Origin: Pseudomonas gingeri
Lineage (GTDB): Bacteria; Pseudomonadota; Gammaproteobacteria; Pseudomonadales; Pseudomonadaceae
Length of the DNA: 64,000 nucleotides
Assembly (NCBI RefSeq): GCF_013386165.1
Contig: NZ_JACAOS010000018.1
Coordinates: 124,001-188,000 of the forward strand
Direction of reading: 5' to 3'
The translations under genes were made by a program, and so were the position numbers. Of the stretch, positions 7,368 through 18,198 are shown piece by piece. The notes under the pieces were generated by a model that was not told the origin of the DNA, did not search any database, and was given only the letters and a program-made list of their open reading frames with translations. How positions within the stretch are numbered: position 1 is the stretch's first letter; each line of letters begins with the position of its first letter.

Positions 7368-7983
7368 AGGGTGTTGCCCTCACTGGTTGACTGTTATATG
7401 TCCCGTAGACCTCTCGGCGAGGTCGGGCAGAATGCATCTGCCGTTGGTGCTCGCTGCCGGCGTGGCGAGCGCCGCTCTGGTACGAGAAGCCGCCTGGGCG
7501 GTTTCGCGGTAGAGAGCGGGGTGTTGACGCCATTGCGACGTCAACCTGTAGTGAGTTCTAACCAATGCGCAGGGGCGTGTGAATGATCGTTTTGTCATAA
7601 GGACGTAACGATAATGGTGTTAAGGCCATAAGATATGATGGCTGTTTGCTCGAGTCGCTGGAGAAATCCTAGCTATGATCAGCCCTTAGATGAATGATGA
7701 GTTTCATTCTCTATTGCGAATACCAACCTGTTGGGGTTGGGTATTATTCGACGAAGGGTCACGATGTGACTTTTTGTTACGATGATTTTTGTTAAAAAGG
7801 TTCTATTACGAGAGTTGAGCTGTCCAGGCATCAGAGTTCCTTCAACCCCGGGTTGCCGGATCTGCCTGGATGGACAGGCGCAATGGTGCGCCACACGAGC
7901 GCTCTTCGAGAAAAGCGCTTGATCGAAACCGAGCGGGCGATGCGTTTGCCCGTTCCTTGAAGGCTTGAAGCCCTGGAATTCCC
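7368..7983. other. Long intergenic region between rmf and rlmL
   Basis: This stretch of 616 bases holds no convincing gene. It must contain the divergent promoters of rmf (minus) and rlmL (plus). The first 200 bases are GC-rich; the part from about 7570 to 7830 is AT-rich. Two inverted repeats stand out: TACCAACC with GGTTGGGTA around 7720-7743, and GTCAC/GTGAC (7758-7770) followed by T5 and a further T-rich stretch, which looks like a weak terminator. A small RNA read from the rmf side towards 7775 is therefore possible. Confidence 0.4.
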
Positions 7984-10251
<2,268 letters not shown>

Positions 10252-10262
10252 TCAGCCAGGAT

Positions 10263-10288
10263 CCCGGGCCCTGATGCAGGGGCCCGGG
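10263..10288. terminator. Shared hairpin between convergent rlmL and dacB
   Basis: A 9-bp perfect stem, CCCGGGCCC (10263-10271) with GGGCCCGGG (10280-10288), closes an 8-base loop. It fills the short gap between two convergent genes and is probably a bidirectional terminator, although T-runs are weak. Confidence 0.7.
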
Positions 10289-11743
10289 TTATTCGTCCGA
10301 GTCGGCCACGTTGGGGCGGCGGTACAAGTCCAGCAACACCTGATCCAGCACCGATGAGGCGCCCCAGGGTTTCGGATCGTTGAGGATGGCCACCACCGCC
10401 CAGGTGGTGCCGTTATCGTCGCGGCTGAAGCCGGCAATGGCGCGCACGGTGTTCAGGGTCCCGGTCTTGATATGCGCCTCGCCACGCATGGCTGTCTGCT
10501 TCAGGCGTTTGCGCATGGTGCCGTCGGTACCGACGATCGGCAGCGAACTGATGAACTCCGCGGCATACGGGCTCTTCCAGGCCGATTGCAGCATGCTCGC
10601 CATTTCCCGTGCACTGACCCGCTCGGCACGGGACAGGCCGGAACCGTTCTCCATCACCAGGTGTGGCGCGATAATGTCTTTTTTCGCCAGCCACTGACGG
10701 ACCACCCGCTGCGCCGCCTTGGCGTCATCGCCGTCGGCATCGTTGCGGTACTCCGCACCCAGGCTCAGGAACAATTGCTGGGCCATGGTGTTGTTACTGT
10801 ATTTGTTGATGTCGCGGATGATTTCCGTCAGGTCCGGCGAGTAGGCCCGGGCCAGGAGGCGGGCACTCTTGGGCACCACGTCGGAACGATCCTTGCCATG
10901 GATGCTGCCCCCCAGTTCCTGCCAGATGGCGCGCACGGCACCGGCGGTGTAGGTCGGGTGGTCGAGCAGCGACAGGTAGGTCTGCGAGCTACAGCCTTCG
11001 GCCAGTTGGCCGCTGACGGTGACCAGGGTGGTGCCGTCGTCCTGGGGCACCGGGTTGTAGCGCACATCGCCGCTGCACTGCTTGGCGTTGAGCACCTTGA
11101 CCTGGTTGTCGATACGGATGCTGGCGATCGGCGGTTCCACCGAGACCAGCACTTTGCCCGAGTCGTTGCGCGCGACAAAACGCAGGGCCTTGAGGTTGAC
11201 CATCAATGCATCGGGCTTGACCAGGAACGGCTTGTTCTCGTCGTTGCCGTCGTCATTGAACTCCGGTAGTTGCGGCTGGATGAAGAAGCTGCGGTCGAGG
11301 ACCAGGTCACCGGTCACCTGGTTCACGCCGTTGGCCCGCAGGTCACGCATCAGCAGCCAGAGCTTTTCCATGTTCAGCTTCGGGTCGCCGCCGCCCTTGA
11401 GGTAAAGGTTGCCTTGCAGGACGCCGTTGCTCAGGGTGCCGTCGGTGTAGAACTCGGTTTTCCACTGGTGGTTGGGGCCGAGCATTTCCAGGGCGGCATA
11501 GGTGGTGATCAGCTTCATGGTCGAGGCCGGGTTCACCGACACGTCGGCATTGACGAAGGTCGGTGTACCGGGGCCGTTGAGCGGCAGCAGCACCAGGGAC
11601 AGGGCATCGTTTTGCAGCTTGCTGGCGCTGAGTGCCTGCTGGACCTTGGGAGGGAGGGTGGTGTTGACGGGTGCTGCGTAGGTGGGAAAGGCCAGGGGAA
11701 GGAAAAGGCCGGCGAGCAACAGCGGACGCAAAGATTTGATCAT
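10289..11743 (-). CDS. dacB: D-alanyl-D-alanine carboxypeptidase/endopeptidase (PBP4)
   Basis: This 484-residue class C low-molecular-weight penicillin-binding protein trims and cleaves peptide cross-links of peptidoglycan in the periplasm. A signal peptide (MIKSLRPLLLAGLFLPLAF...YAAPV) is followed by the catalytic triad of motifs: STMK near residue 76 (PASTMKLITTYAAL), SNN near residue 315 (NKYSNNTMAQQ) and KTG near residue 428 (IKTGTLNTVRAIAGF). The insertion between SxxK and SxN is the large domain typical of DacB. It is convergent with rlmL and divergent from yggL. Confidence 0.95.
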   Translation of the reverse strand: MIKSLRPLLLAGLFLPLAFPTYAAPVNTTLPPKVQQALSASKLQNDALSLVLLPLNGPGTPTFVNADVSVNPASTMKLITTYAALEMLGPNHQWKTEFYTDGTLSNGVLQGNLYLKGGGDPKLNMEKLWLLMRDLRANGVNQVTGDLVLDRSFFIQPQLPEFNDDGNDENKPFLVKPDALMVNLKALRFVARNDSGKVLVSVEPPIASIRIDNQVKVLNAKQCSGDVRYNPVPQDDGTTLVTVSGQLAEGCSSQTYLSLLDHPTYTAGAVRAIWQELGGSIHGKDRSDVVPKSARLLARAYSPDLTEIIRDINKYSNNTMAQQLFLSLGAEYRNDADGDDAKAAQRVVRQWLAKKDIIAPHLVMENGSGLSRAERVSAREMASMLQSAWKSPYAAEFISSLPIVGTDGTMRKRLKQTAMRGEAHIKTGTLNTVRAIAGFSRDDNGTTWAVVAILNDPKPWGASSVLDQVLLDLYRRPNVADSDE

Positions 11744-11974
11744 CTGAAATAGACCCTACCGTCGAGGGGGGAAATACGAGGGCATGTGGACAAAAATCCC
11801 TCAATGGTCGTGAAAGTGACGGCATTATGCCCCAAGGTAAGGAAACGTGGGCCTTGGGCCGGCCGCGTATTCCGGATTTTTTTCCACTGATCGACCAGCC
11901 GTCACCACGGAACCGGGCAATTGCAGCCTTAAACTGATAAAGTGCCGCCCGTTATTACTTTTGAGGATTGTTTC

Positions 11975-12319
11975 ATGGCGACTAACCGTTCCCAGCGTCT
12001 GCGCAAAAAGCTGTGCGTCGATGAATTTCAGGAGTTGGGTTTTGAGCTGAACCTGGATTTCAAAGAAGACCTGAGTGAAGAGGCTATCGACGCTTTCCTC
12101 GACGCGTTCCTGAAAGAAGCGATGGAAGCCAACGGTCTAGGCTATGTCGGCGGCGATGACTACGGTCTGGTTTGCCTGCAGAAACGTGGCTCGGTCAGCG
12201 CTGAGCAACGTGCCAACGTTGAAGCCTGGCTCAAGACCCGTAGCGAACTGACCTCCGCTGAAGTCAGCCCGCTGATGGACGTCTGGTACCCGGAAAAGCC
12301 GATCAATCCGGTCGCCTGA
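11975..12319 (+). CDS. yggL: YggL family 50S ribosome-associated protein (DUF469)
   Basis: This small acidic protein (114 residues) begins MATNRSQRLRKKLCVDEFQELGFEL and contains GLGYVGGDDYGLVC and SAEQRANVEAWL, the pattern of the YggL/DUF469 family. E. coli YggL has been reported to bind the 50S subunit. The ATG at 11975 is chosen over an upstream in-frame codon (11942) because conservation starts there. It is monocistronic, divergent from dacB, with a strong terminator 18 bases after the stop. Confidence 0.88.
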   Translation: MATNRSQRLRKKLCVDEFQELGFELNLDFKEDLSEEAIDAFLDAFLKEAMEANGLGYVGGDDYGLVCLQKRGSVSAEQRANVEAWLKTRSELTSAEVSPLMDVWYPEKPINPVA

Positions 12320-12336
12320 TTCCCCGGTACACGCAT

Positions 12337-12372
12337 AAAAAAACGGACAAGCCTGGCTTGTCCGTTTTTTTT
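12337..12372. terminator. Bidirectional terminator after yggL
   Basis: The stem AAAACGGACAAGCC / GGCTTGTCCGTTTT is flanked by A and T runs. It lies between the convergent yggL and the hypothetical gene at 12386 and can serve both strands. Confidence 0.92.
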
Positions 12373-12385
12373 GCCTGGGATTCCA

Positions 12386-13156
12386 TCAGTCGTAGATGGC
12401 TTTCTTCTTCCAGTCGGCGTCGGCTTCGACGTCCTTCAGGCCCTGGGTCAGTTCGTTGACGTCTTCTTCAGTCGGCTTGATGTTGGTGAGTACCATGGAG
12501 TTGGCGCGGGCCAGCAGCTTCTCCATGAAGATCAGCTGTTCGTTATAGACCGCAGGTTCTGGCTGCTTGCGCAGGTATTGCACACCACGCTCGAAGGCCA
12601 GGCGCGCCTGCCCCGGTTGTTCCTGTTGCAGGGCATGCTGGCCGAGGTTGTTGAAGAACTCGATGTGCAGCAGCACGAGGATATGGCGCACTTCGCGAAT
12701 CCAGTGCTTGGCTTCGGCGGCGGGGAGGAAACCGTCCTGGGCGGCACGGGTGATCTGGCCGTGCAGGGCTTCAAGGAGGAAACGCACATCCTTGGCCTTG
12801 GCTTCGGTCTGGATCGGGCTGGGCGGGTTGTTGACCGGAATCGATTCACCCTGGCTGACCTGCGCGGAGAGCTCGGCAATGCGGGCCTTGACCTTGCTGT
12901 TGGTCTTTTCCAGGTTCAACAGGCGCTGGTTCACATTGAGTTCCAGGCGTGTCAGCAGCAGCTTGAGGGCTGGGCTCATCAGTTGGCCGGGGAAGGTCTC
13001 GGTGATTTCGCCACAGCGACGCATGCGGTCATTGAGTTCGACCTTGGATCGGGCCTTCTCCAGCTTGCGGCTTTCTGCCATATGATTGAGGAAGCCGATG
13101 GCGATCAGGAGAAAGATCCCGGCTGCGACCAGCAGGGTGATCATGAATGGTGTCAC
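12386..13156 (-). CDS. Membrane-anchored conserved hypothetical protein
   Basis: I do not recognise a characterised family in this 256-residue protein. A single N-terminal membrane segment (ITLLVAAGIFLLIAIGFL, residues 6-23) is followed by a soluble, mostly helical part. That part contains a predicted coiled-coil stretch (about residues 75-105, NQRLLNLEKTNSKVKARI) and a helical repeat-like region near residues 165-215 (EFFNNLGQHALQQEQPGQARLAF, then EQLIFMEKLLARAN), reminiscent of a tetratricopeptide hairpin. It should face the cytoplasm or periplasm from an inner-membrane anchor. It is a single gene; ATG 13156 and ATG 13144 are both possible starts. Confidence 0.7.
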   Translation of the reverse strand: MTPFMITLLVAAGIFLLIAIGFLNHMAESRKLEKARSKVELNDRMRRCGEITETFPGQLMSPALKLLLTRLELNVNQRLLNLEKTNSKVKARIAELSAQVSQGESIPVNNPPSPIQTEAKAKDVRFLLEALHGQITRAAQDGFLPAAEAKHWIREVRHILVLLHIEFFNNLGQHALQQEQPGQARLAFERGVQYLRKQPEPAVYNEQLIFMEKLLARANSMVLTNIKPTEEDVNELTQGLKDVEADADWKKKAIYD

Positions 13157-13487
13157 CGTTAAGACCTCTTCAAGGTGTAGTGCGAACGAGTGTAGTGGCT
13201 TGGCGTTTTCGCCGATAGCATTGATCGACGCGCTGCATGGCCCCAGGGGTGGAGCACATAGCCACTATTTCCCTGGGTCAACTATAACGCCTTGTCGGGC
13301 GTCAGAATATAGGCGCCAAGGGGCGGACGCGAGGATGCCCGGGAAAGCCCTATAAAGGGGGGCGAAGTCATTGATTTAAATAAATTTATCCATGGGGGTT
13401 GACGACCCTTCGATCCATCCATAGAATGCGCGCCACTTGCAGCGTAAAGCACACAGCGAAGCGCAGCAGGGAGTGAAGTTGTAGTGT
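13157..13487. other. Intergenic region upstream of the tRNA cluster
   Basis: This stretch of 331 bases has no gene that I can support. It should carry the minus-strand promoter of the hypothetical gene and, in its last 120 bases, the promoter of the tRNA operon: TTGACG at about 13399 and TAGAAT at about 13421, spaced about 16 bases, form a good sigma-70 pair some 60 bases before the first tRNA. Confidence 0.55.
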
Positions 13488-13563
13488 GTCCCCTTCGTCT
13501 AGTGGCCTAGGACACCGCCCTTTCACGGCGGTAACAGGGGTTCGAGTCCCCTAGGGGACGCCA
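13488..13563 (+). tRNA. tRNA-Glu (TTC), copy 1
   Basis: A complete 76-base cloverleaf. The acceptor stem GTCCCCT pairs with AGGGGAC, the anticodon loop CTTTCAC shows TTC, the T-arm contains GGTTCGAGTCC, and CCA is encoded. It lies 2 bases upstream of the tRNA-Gly. Confidence 0.97.
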
Positions 13564-13565
13564 AT

Positions 13566-13641
<76 letters not shown>

Positions 13642-13746
13642 TTTTTAAACAGCACTGCTTTCGGGCGGGGCTGAGTGAAACCAGAACCGACATCTTCGGA
13701 TGCGGATTTGGGCACTGAAATACACACCATGTGTTTCAGTTAGCGT

Positions 13747-13822
13747 GTCCCCTTCGTCTAGTGGCCTAGGACACCGCCCTTTCACGGCGGTAACAGGGGT
13801 TCGAGTCCCCTAGGGGACGCCA
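13747..13822 (+). tRNA. tRNA-Glu (TTC), copy 2
   Basis: Identical in sequence to the copy at 13488. The two copies are part of a duplicated Glu-Gly unit about 260 bases apart. Confidence 0.97.
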
Positions 13823-13825
13823 TTT

Positions 13826-13946
<121 letters not shown>

Positions 13947-14036
13947 CGTGGGATTTTAGTGCTGGCCGGGTTCAGGTTATCAGGGTGTCAGCGGGCACTC
14001 CTATAGGAGCGCATCCCGGCTTTGAGAAAGTGAACG

Positions 14037-14393
14037 CTATGCTTTGAGTTTTTCGGGTTTGGTGGGTTCCGCGATGTTGTGCAGCTCTTTAACCATGGCG
14101 ATCATGCGTTTCTCAAGGTCCTTGACGTCAGCCCGAGTAACGCCGTTTGCATAGGGCCTGAGTGCTCTGGACCTCTTTTGAGAGACAGGCACCAGCGTGT
14201 GGGCTGTCTGAGAAACAAGGGCCTGGCGCAGGAGGTTGTTGATGATGGTTTGATAGCCGGTTCCAGCGCTTTCGGCGCGCTCGCGAGCAGCATCAATGAC
14301 GTCGTCATCAAGCATGATCGTGATCCGTGTTTTGCCCTTGCTACTGGCTACTGGGCCGCGCTTGGCCGAACTGAAATCATATTCGTCTTTCAT
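14037..14393 (-). CDS. BrnA-like antitoxin / ribbon-helix-helix family protein
   Basis: This basic 118-residue protein has the segment KTRITIMLDDDVIDAARERA, followed by GTGYQTIINNLLRQAL. This is the ribbon-helix-helix pattern of BrnA-type antitoxins (strand KTRITIxLD, helices ending in YQTxINxxLR). Such proteins bind DNA at their own promoter and neutralise the BrnT toxin encoded just upstream. No intact BrnT is visible here; only a short open stretch ending 3 bases before the start codon (encoding ...LDKRTRHYLEG) could be the tail of one. GGAGGG precedes the minus-strand ATG. The gene lies inside the interval bracketed by the tRNA-derived repeat, consistent with acquired DNA. Confidence 0.65.
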   Translation of the reverse strand: MKDEYDFSSAKRGPVASSKGKTRITIMLDDDVIDAARERAESAGTGYQTIINNLLRQALVSQTAHTLVPVSQKRSRALRPYANGVTRADVKDLEKRMIAMVKELHNIAEPTKPEKLKA

Positions 14394-14679
14394 GTGTTAA
14401 CCCTCCAGGTAATGGCGCGTTCGTTTATCCAGGGCAGATTTCAGGTGGGCTGCGTGGATTTTTTGGGGGGGGCAGGGCGGGAGTCCCCGCGAAAAAGAAG
14501 AGAGCCAGATGCTTGTATCAGGGACAGGCATAAATGACTGGGGTTGAGTGTTACTGATCATTATTTTGAAGGCGGGGCGAAGATTGCCCCCCTCGAAAAA
14601 CCAGCCCAGAATCATGTCTGTCGAAGCCGCTCGAGGTCGAAAAATTTTGACCGTTTTCAACGGGATAGAAGCTTGCAGC
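14394..14679. other. Gene-poor remnant inside the tRNA-bracketed interval
   Basis: Lower-quality coding sequence with no reading frame I can support. A minus-strand frame (14397-14702) ends 3 bases before the BrnA-like start and could be the last codons of a destroyed toxin gene, but its upstream part matches nothing I know. A G7 run at 14464 is notable. Confidence 0.4.
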
Positions 14680-14745
14680 GTGACTCGTTTCCCGTTCCAC
14701 ATTCAACAAAAAACGCCGCTCAGTGATGAGCGGCGTTTTTGTTTG
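14680..14745 (+). repeat. Right, diverged copy of the direct repeat
   Basis: GACTCGTTTCCCGTTCCA followed by CATTCAACA and the complete terminator hairpin, corresponding to 13884-13946 with a few substitutions. No tRNA body precedes it, so it is a fragment only. The hairpin with its T-run (14709-14742) could also stop minus- or plus-strand transcription. Confidence 0.75.
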
Positions 14746-14891
14746 TGCGCGTTACAGGTATGAGCCGCAGCTTCATCTTTCCATGGCTGTGGCGTTCGAG
14801 TTCATCCATGAACTCTCTGATGCCGACCATCCTCAGCAGGTCCTTTCAAAACGCCTGAAAAGCCTGCCCGGGCCAGGCATGGTTCAGCGAC

Positions 14892-17102
14892 TTACCAGCG
14901 GAAGTTGACCGCAGTCACCAGTTCCCGCTCGTCGCCATAACGGCAGATCGCCGCCTCACAGTAGACGTACTGCTTGTTGGTGACGTTGTTGGCGTTGACG
15001 CTCACTGTCCAGTTCTTGTCGATCTGGTAGCTGGCCATCGCGTCGAACAGGGTGTAGGCCGGCTGGTCGGTCGGGATCCCGGTTGCGCGCGTGGTGCCCT
15101 GGTAGCGGGCGCCGGCACCGACCTTCAGCTTCGGAATGTTGAGCAGGGCGAAGTCATAATTCAGCCACAGTGCCGCCTGGTTATACGGCGTGTCGTCGAT
15201 GCGCTGATTGATTTCGCCCGGGTTCACGCTCTTGGTGATGCGTGCATCGGTGTAGGCGTACGAGGCGATGGCGCTGAGTTGAGGCGTCAGGTCGGCTTTG
15301 GCTTCGAGCTCCAGGCCGCGGGAGCGTTGTTCGCCGATTTGGCGGGCATTGCCGAGCAAGTCGACCGACAAGGCGTTGGTCTGGGTCAGCTCGTACAGTG
15401 CCGCACTCAGCAGCAGGTTGCGGCCTTCGGGTTGATAACGGATCCCCACTTCGTACTGCTTGCCCATGGTTGGGGCGTAGGTTTGTCCAGGTGTGGTGAT
15501 TTCGGCGACGGCCACCGGGAAGAACGACTCGGCGTAGCTGACATACGGCGCCAGGCCATTGTCGGCCTTGTACACCAGGCCGGCCCGGTAGGTGGTGGCC
15601 TCGTTTTTCTGGCCGGATCGCAGACCGGAGGCGAAGGCTTGCTGCGACTGATCGGCCCAGTCGTGGCGGCCGCCCAGCAGCAGGATCCAGTGATCGTCGA
15701 ACTTGATCTGGTCTTGCAGGTAGATACCTTTTTGCAGGGTATCAAGTTGCGAGCCACGATCCAGCAACGGGTTGTGGTTGACCACGATCGGTTGACCGTA
15801 GTTGAAGGTGTTGAGGTTCAACGAGGCCGAGTTGGCGCGGAAGTTGTGCGAGTCATACGAGGTGTCGTAACCGTCAAACCCGACCAGGAAGGTGTGTTCC
15901 GCGCCGCCCAGGTTCCACTTCGACTCGATGCCGGTATCGGTGGTCCAGCTGCGCGAGCGCTCGCGGCGATCACTGTACTGGCGACGCAGGATCCCGGTGT
16001 TGGCCGAAGCGGCCAGTGCGGCTGCCGAGGTCTGGATCTGCATGTAGTTCCATTTCACGTCGGCATCGTAGTAGCGCAGCTTGTTGATGATTTTCGTGTG
16101 TTCGTCAAAGCGGTGTTCGAACTCGTAACCCAGCGCCGACATCTCGCCACTCATGTCGTCGTAGTTCGGTTCGCCGACAAAATCGTGGCGACCGATGAAG
16201 AACGGGCCGTTGCCCACGCCTTTGGTCATCTGGTACGGCAGGGGCGCGGAGAACCTGGTGTCGCTCTTCTGGTAGAACGACAGGATTGTCAGCGAGGTGT
16301 CTTCGTTGGGGCGCCAGGTCAGTGCGGGGGCGACATAGGTCTTGTCGTCGTTGATGTAGTCCACTGGCGTTTCGCTGTCACGATTGAGCAAGGTCAGGCG
16401 ATAGCTCAGGGTGTCGGTCAGCGCGCCGCCGAAGTCTGCGGAAAGCTGCTTGCGATCATTGTTGCCGACTTCCAGGTTCAACTCGTGCAGCGGTGTATCG
16501 GTCGGGCGTTTGCTGACACCGTTGATCATGCCGCCCGGTGACAATTGGCCGTACAGCACCGACGCCGCGCCGCGAATCACTTCAACCCGCTCCAGGCCGT
16601 AGGGCTCCTGAACACCGTCGTAGGAGTTGTTCTGCAGGCGCATGCCGTCGCGCAGCAAGCCACCGGTGGCGGACTCGACGTTGAATCCACGAATGCGGAA
16701 GCGGTCGGAGGTACGGTTGAAGCTCGACGGTTGGCTGGTGATCCCCGGCGTGTAGCTCAAGGCATCGGCCAAGGTGTCGGAGAGGCGATCTTTCATCTCA
16801 TCGCTGGTGACCACGGAGATCGATTGCGGCGTTTCGATAATCGGTGTGTTGGTCTTGGTGGCGCTGCCGTTCTGCAGGGCAACGTAGCCATCGACATGGG
16901 CGGTCGGTAGCTCATCCGCTTTGCCGGTGATATTCAGTGGGGACAGCTGCAGGGCTGTCCCCGAACTCTCGCCGCTGTCTTCTGCGTAAGCGTTGCCGGC
17001 AAGGGCGCTCCCCAGTGCCAGCGCCAGCGCGGTCATGCCGAACATTTGATTGATTGTATTGGCGCGGTTAGCCAAAAGCCGTTGTGGTTTGCTGTCGAAC
17101 AT
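14892..17102 (-). CDS. TonB-dependent ferric-siderophore receptor
   Basis: The outer-membrane receptor has 736 residues from the ATG at 17102 (MFDSKPQRLL). Upstream codons remain open to 17267 but look like leader DNA. A signal peptide ends near ALAGNAYAED. The plug domain follows directly, with TPIIETPQSISVV, DALSYTPGI, FRIRGFN and LERVEVIRGAASVLYG, then a 22-strand barrel ending in the aromatic residues VNFRW. There is no N-terminal signalling (STN) domain, and no sigma/anti-sigma pair is adjacent. Regulation is therefore expected through Fur alone; a Fur-like box lies in the divergent promoter region. The neighbouring importer and synthetase genes make it the receptor for the siderophore made here. 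Confidence 0.92.
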   Translation of the reverse strand: MFDSKPQRLLANRANTINQMFGMTALALALGSALAGNAYAEDSGESSGTALQLSPLNITGKADELPTAHVDGYVALQNGSATKTNTPIIETPQSISVVTSDEMKDRLSDTLADALSYTPGITSQPSSFNRTSDRFRIRGFNVESATGGLLRDGMRLQNNSYDGVQEPYGLERVEVIRGAASVLYGQLSPGGMINGVSKRPTDTPLHELNLEVGNNDRKQLSADFGGALTDTLSYRLTLLNRDSETPVDYINDDKTYVAPALTWRPNEDTSLTILSFYQKSDTRFSAPLPYQMTKGVGNGPFFIGRHDFVGEPNYDDMSGEMSALGYEFEHRFDEHTKIINKLRYYDADVKWNYMQIQTSAAALAASANTGILRRQYSDRRERSRSWTTDTGIESKWNLGGAEHTFLVGFDGYDTSYDSHNFRANSASLNLNTFNYGQPIVVNHNPLLDRGSQLDTLQKGIYLQDQIKFDDHWILLLGGRHDWADQSQQAFASGLRSGQKNEATTYRAGLVYKADNGLAPYVSYAESFFPVAVAEITTPGQTYAPTMGKQYEVGIRYQPEGRNLLLSAALYELTQTNALSVDLLGNARQIGEQRSRGLELEAKADLTPQLSAIASYAYTDARITKSVNPGEINQRIDDTPYNQAALWLNYDFALLNIPKLKVGAGARYQGTTRATGIPTDQPAYTLFDAMASYQIDKNWTVSVNANNVTNKQYVYCEAAICRYGDERELVTAVNFRW

Positions 17103-17212
17103 CGAAAAAAAGTCCCTGATAGTTTTTGTTTGCCTGAGGCAAAGGGTATTCCTGCTTGCTCCCGCGTCGACAGAAGGCTGATGGCTTGGTGTCGATGGGC
17201 CATACTTTAGTA

Positions 17213-17231
17213 CTAAATGATAAGTATTTAC
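17213..17231. promoter_or_regulatory. Fur-box-like site between receptor and ABC importer
   Basis: Centred on AATGATAA followed by ATT, this matches about 12 of 19 bases of the Fur consensus by my count. It lies about 110 bases upstream of the receptor start (minus) and 160 upstream of the ATPase start (plus), so one repressor site could serve both. Confidence 0.55.
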
Positions 17232-17394
17232 ATTAGTATTGTTTTGTTTGTAAGCATTTGAATGCACTTGACCATGGCTTCGTGACAGAATCGACGTTCC
17301 TGAAGCGGGCCCGGCATGGGTCGGGAAGGCCGGATGGGACGTCCTTGTGCCCTTGCTGACAAGCGCGCACTACACGAATCATGGAATTGAGTTC

Positions 17395-18198
17395 ATGTTA
17401 AAAGCGTCACACTTGAGTCTGCGCTTCGGTGGTTTGCAGGTACTGGATGATGTCAGCCTTGACATCCCTGTTGGACGCTTCACCGCGCTGATCGGCGCCA
17501 ATGGTTGCGGCAAGACCACGCTTTTGAATGTCCTGGCCCGGATGCAGAAGCCCGACGCCGGCAGCGTCTCGCTGGCCGGCAAACCCCATGACGATTACTC
17601 GCGTCGAGCCCTGGCGCGCCAGTTGGCCTTGTTGCCGCAGCGCACCACGTCGCCCGCCGGTATGACGGTGCGTGAGTTGGTCATGCAGGGCCGCTTTCCC
17701 TGGCAAGGCTGGTGGCGGCAGTGGTCGGAGCAGGATCAGCGTGCCATTGACCAGGCCATTGCCCTGTCCGATATCCACAGCTTGCTCGACCGCTCCCTTT
17801 CGACCCTGTCCGGCGGCCAACTGCAGCGCTGCTGGATCGCCATGACGTTGGCCCAGGACACTCCGGTGATCCTGCTGGATGAGCCGACCACCTTCCTCGA
17901 TATCGCCCATCAGATCGCCTTGCTCGAACTGCTTGTGGACCTTCGCGAACAGGGCCGGACCATTGTCGCCGTGCTCCACGACCTGAATCAGGCGGCGCGT
18001 TACGCCGACCACCTGGTGATGATGTGCAAGGGCAACCTGCTGGCCCAGGGGAACCCGCGTGAAGTGTTCACGGCGGCCAATCTCAAGCAGGTGTTCGATC
18101 TGGAGGCGCACATCATTACCGACCCGCATTCCGGCGATCTGCTCTGCGTGCCGAAGTCCACGCGCCCGCGGGCGGTCAGCGCCGAGGCTGTGTCGTGA
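17395..18198 (+). CDS. Ferric-siderophore ABC transporter, ATP-binding protein
   Basis: The 267-residue ATPase of the FecE/FhuC type has Walker A GANGCGKTT (about residues 37-45), Q-loop region LLPQRT, signature LSGGQLQR and Walker B VILLDEPT with the following FLDIAHQ. The C-terminal His switch is in VLHDLNQAARYAD. It energises import of a ferric siderophore from periplasm to cytoplasm. The ATG at 17395 (MLKASHLSLRFGG) is chosen because the family begins there. Its stop overlaps the start of the first permease by 4 bases, so the import genes are translationally coupled. Confidence 0.93.
   Translation: MLKASHLSLRFGGLQVLDDVSLDIPVGRFTALIGANGCGKTTLLNVLARMQKPDAGSVSLAGKPHDDYSRRALARQLALLPQRTTSPAGMTVRELVMQGRFPWQGWWRQWSEQDQRAIDQAIALSDIHSLLDRSLSTLSGGQLQRCWIAMTLAQDTPVILLDEPTTFLDIAHQIALLELLVDLREQGRTIVAVLHDLNQAARYADHLVMMCKGNLLAQGNPREVFTAANLKQVFDLEAHIITDPHSGDLLCVPKSTRPRAVSAEAVS

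Noticed and set aside
14397-14702. Minus-strand frame as an intact BrnT toxin.
   Set aside because: Only the last dozen residues could fit a toxin tail; the rest has no BrnT features.
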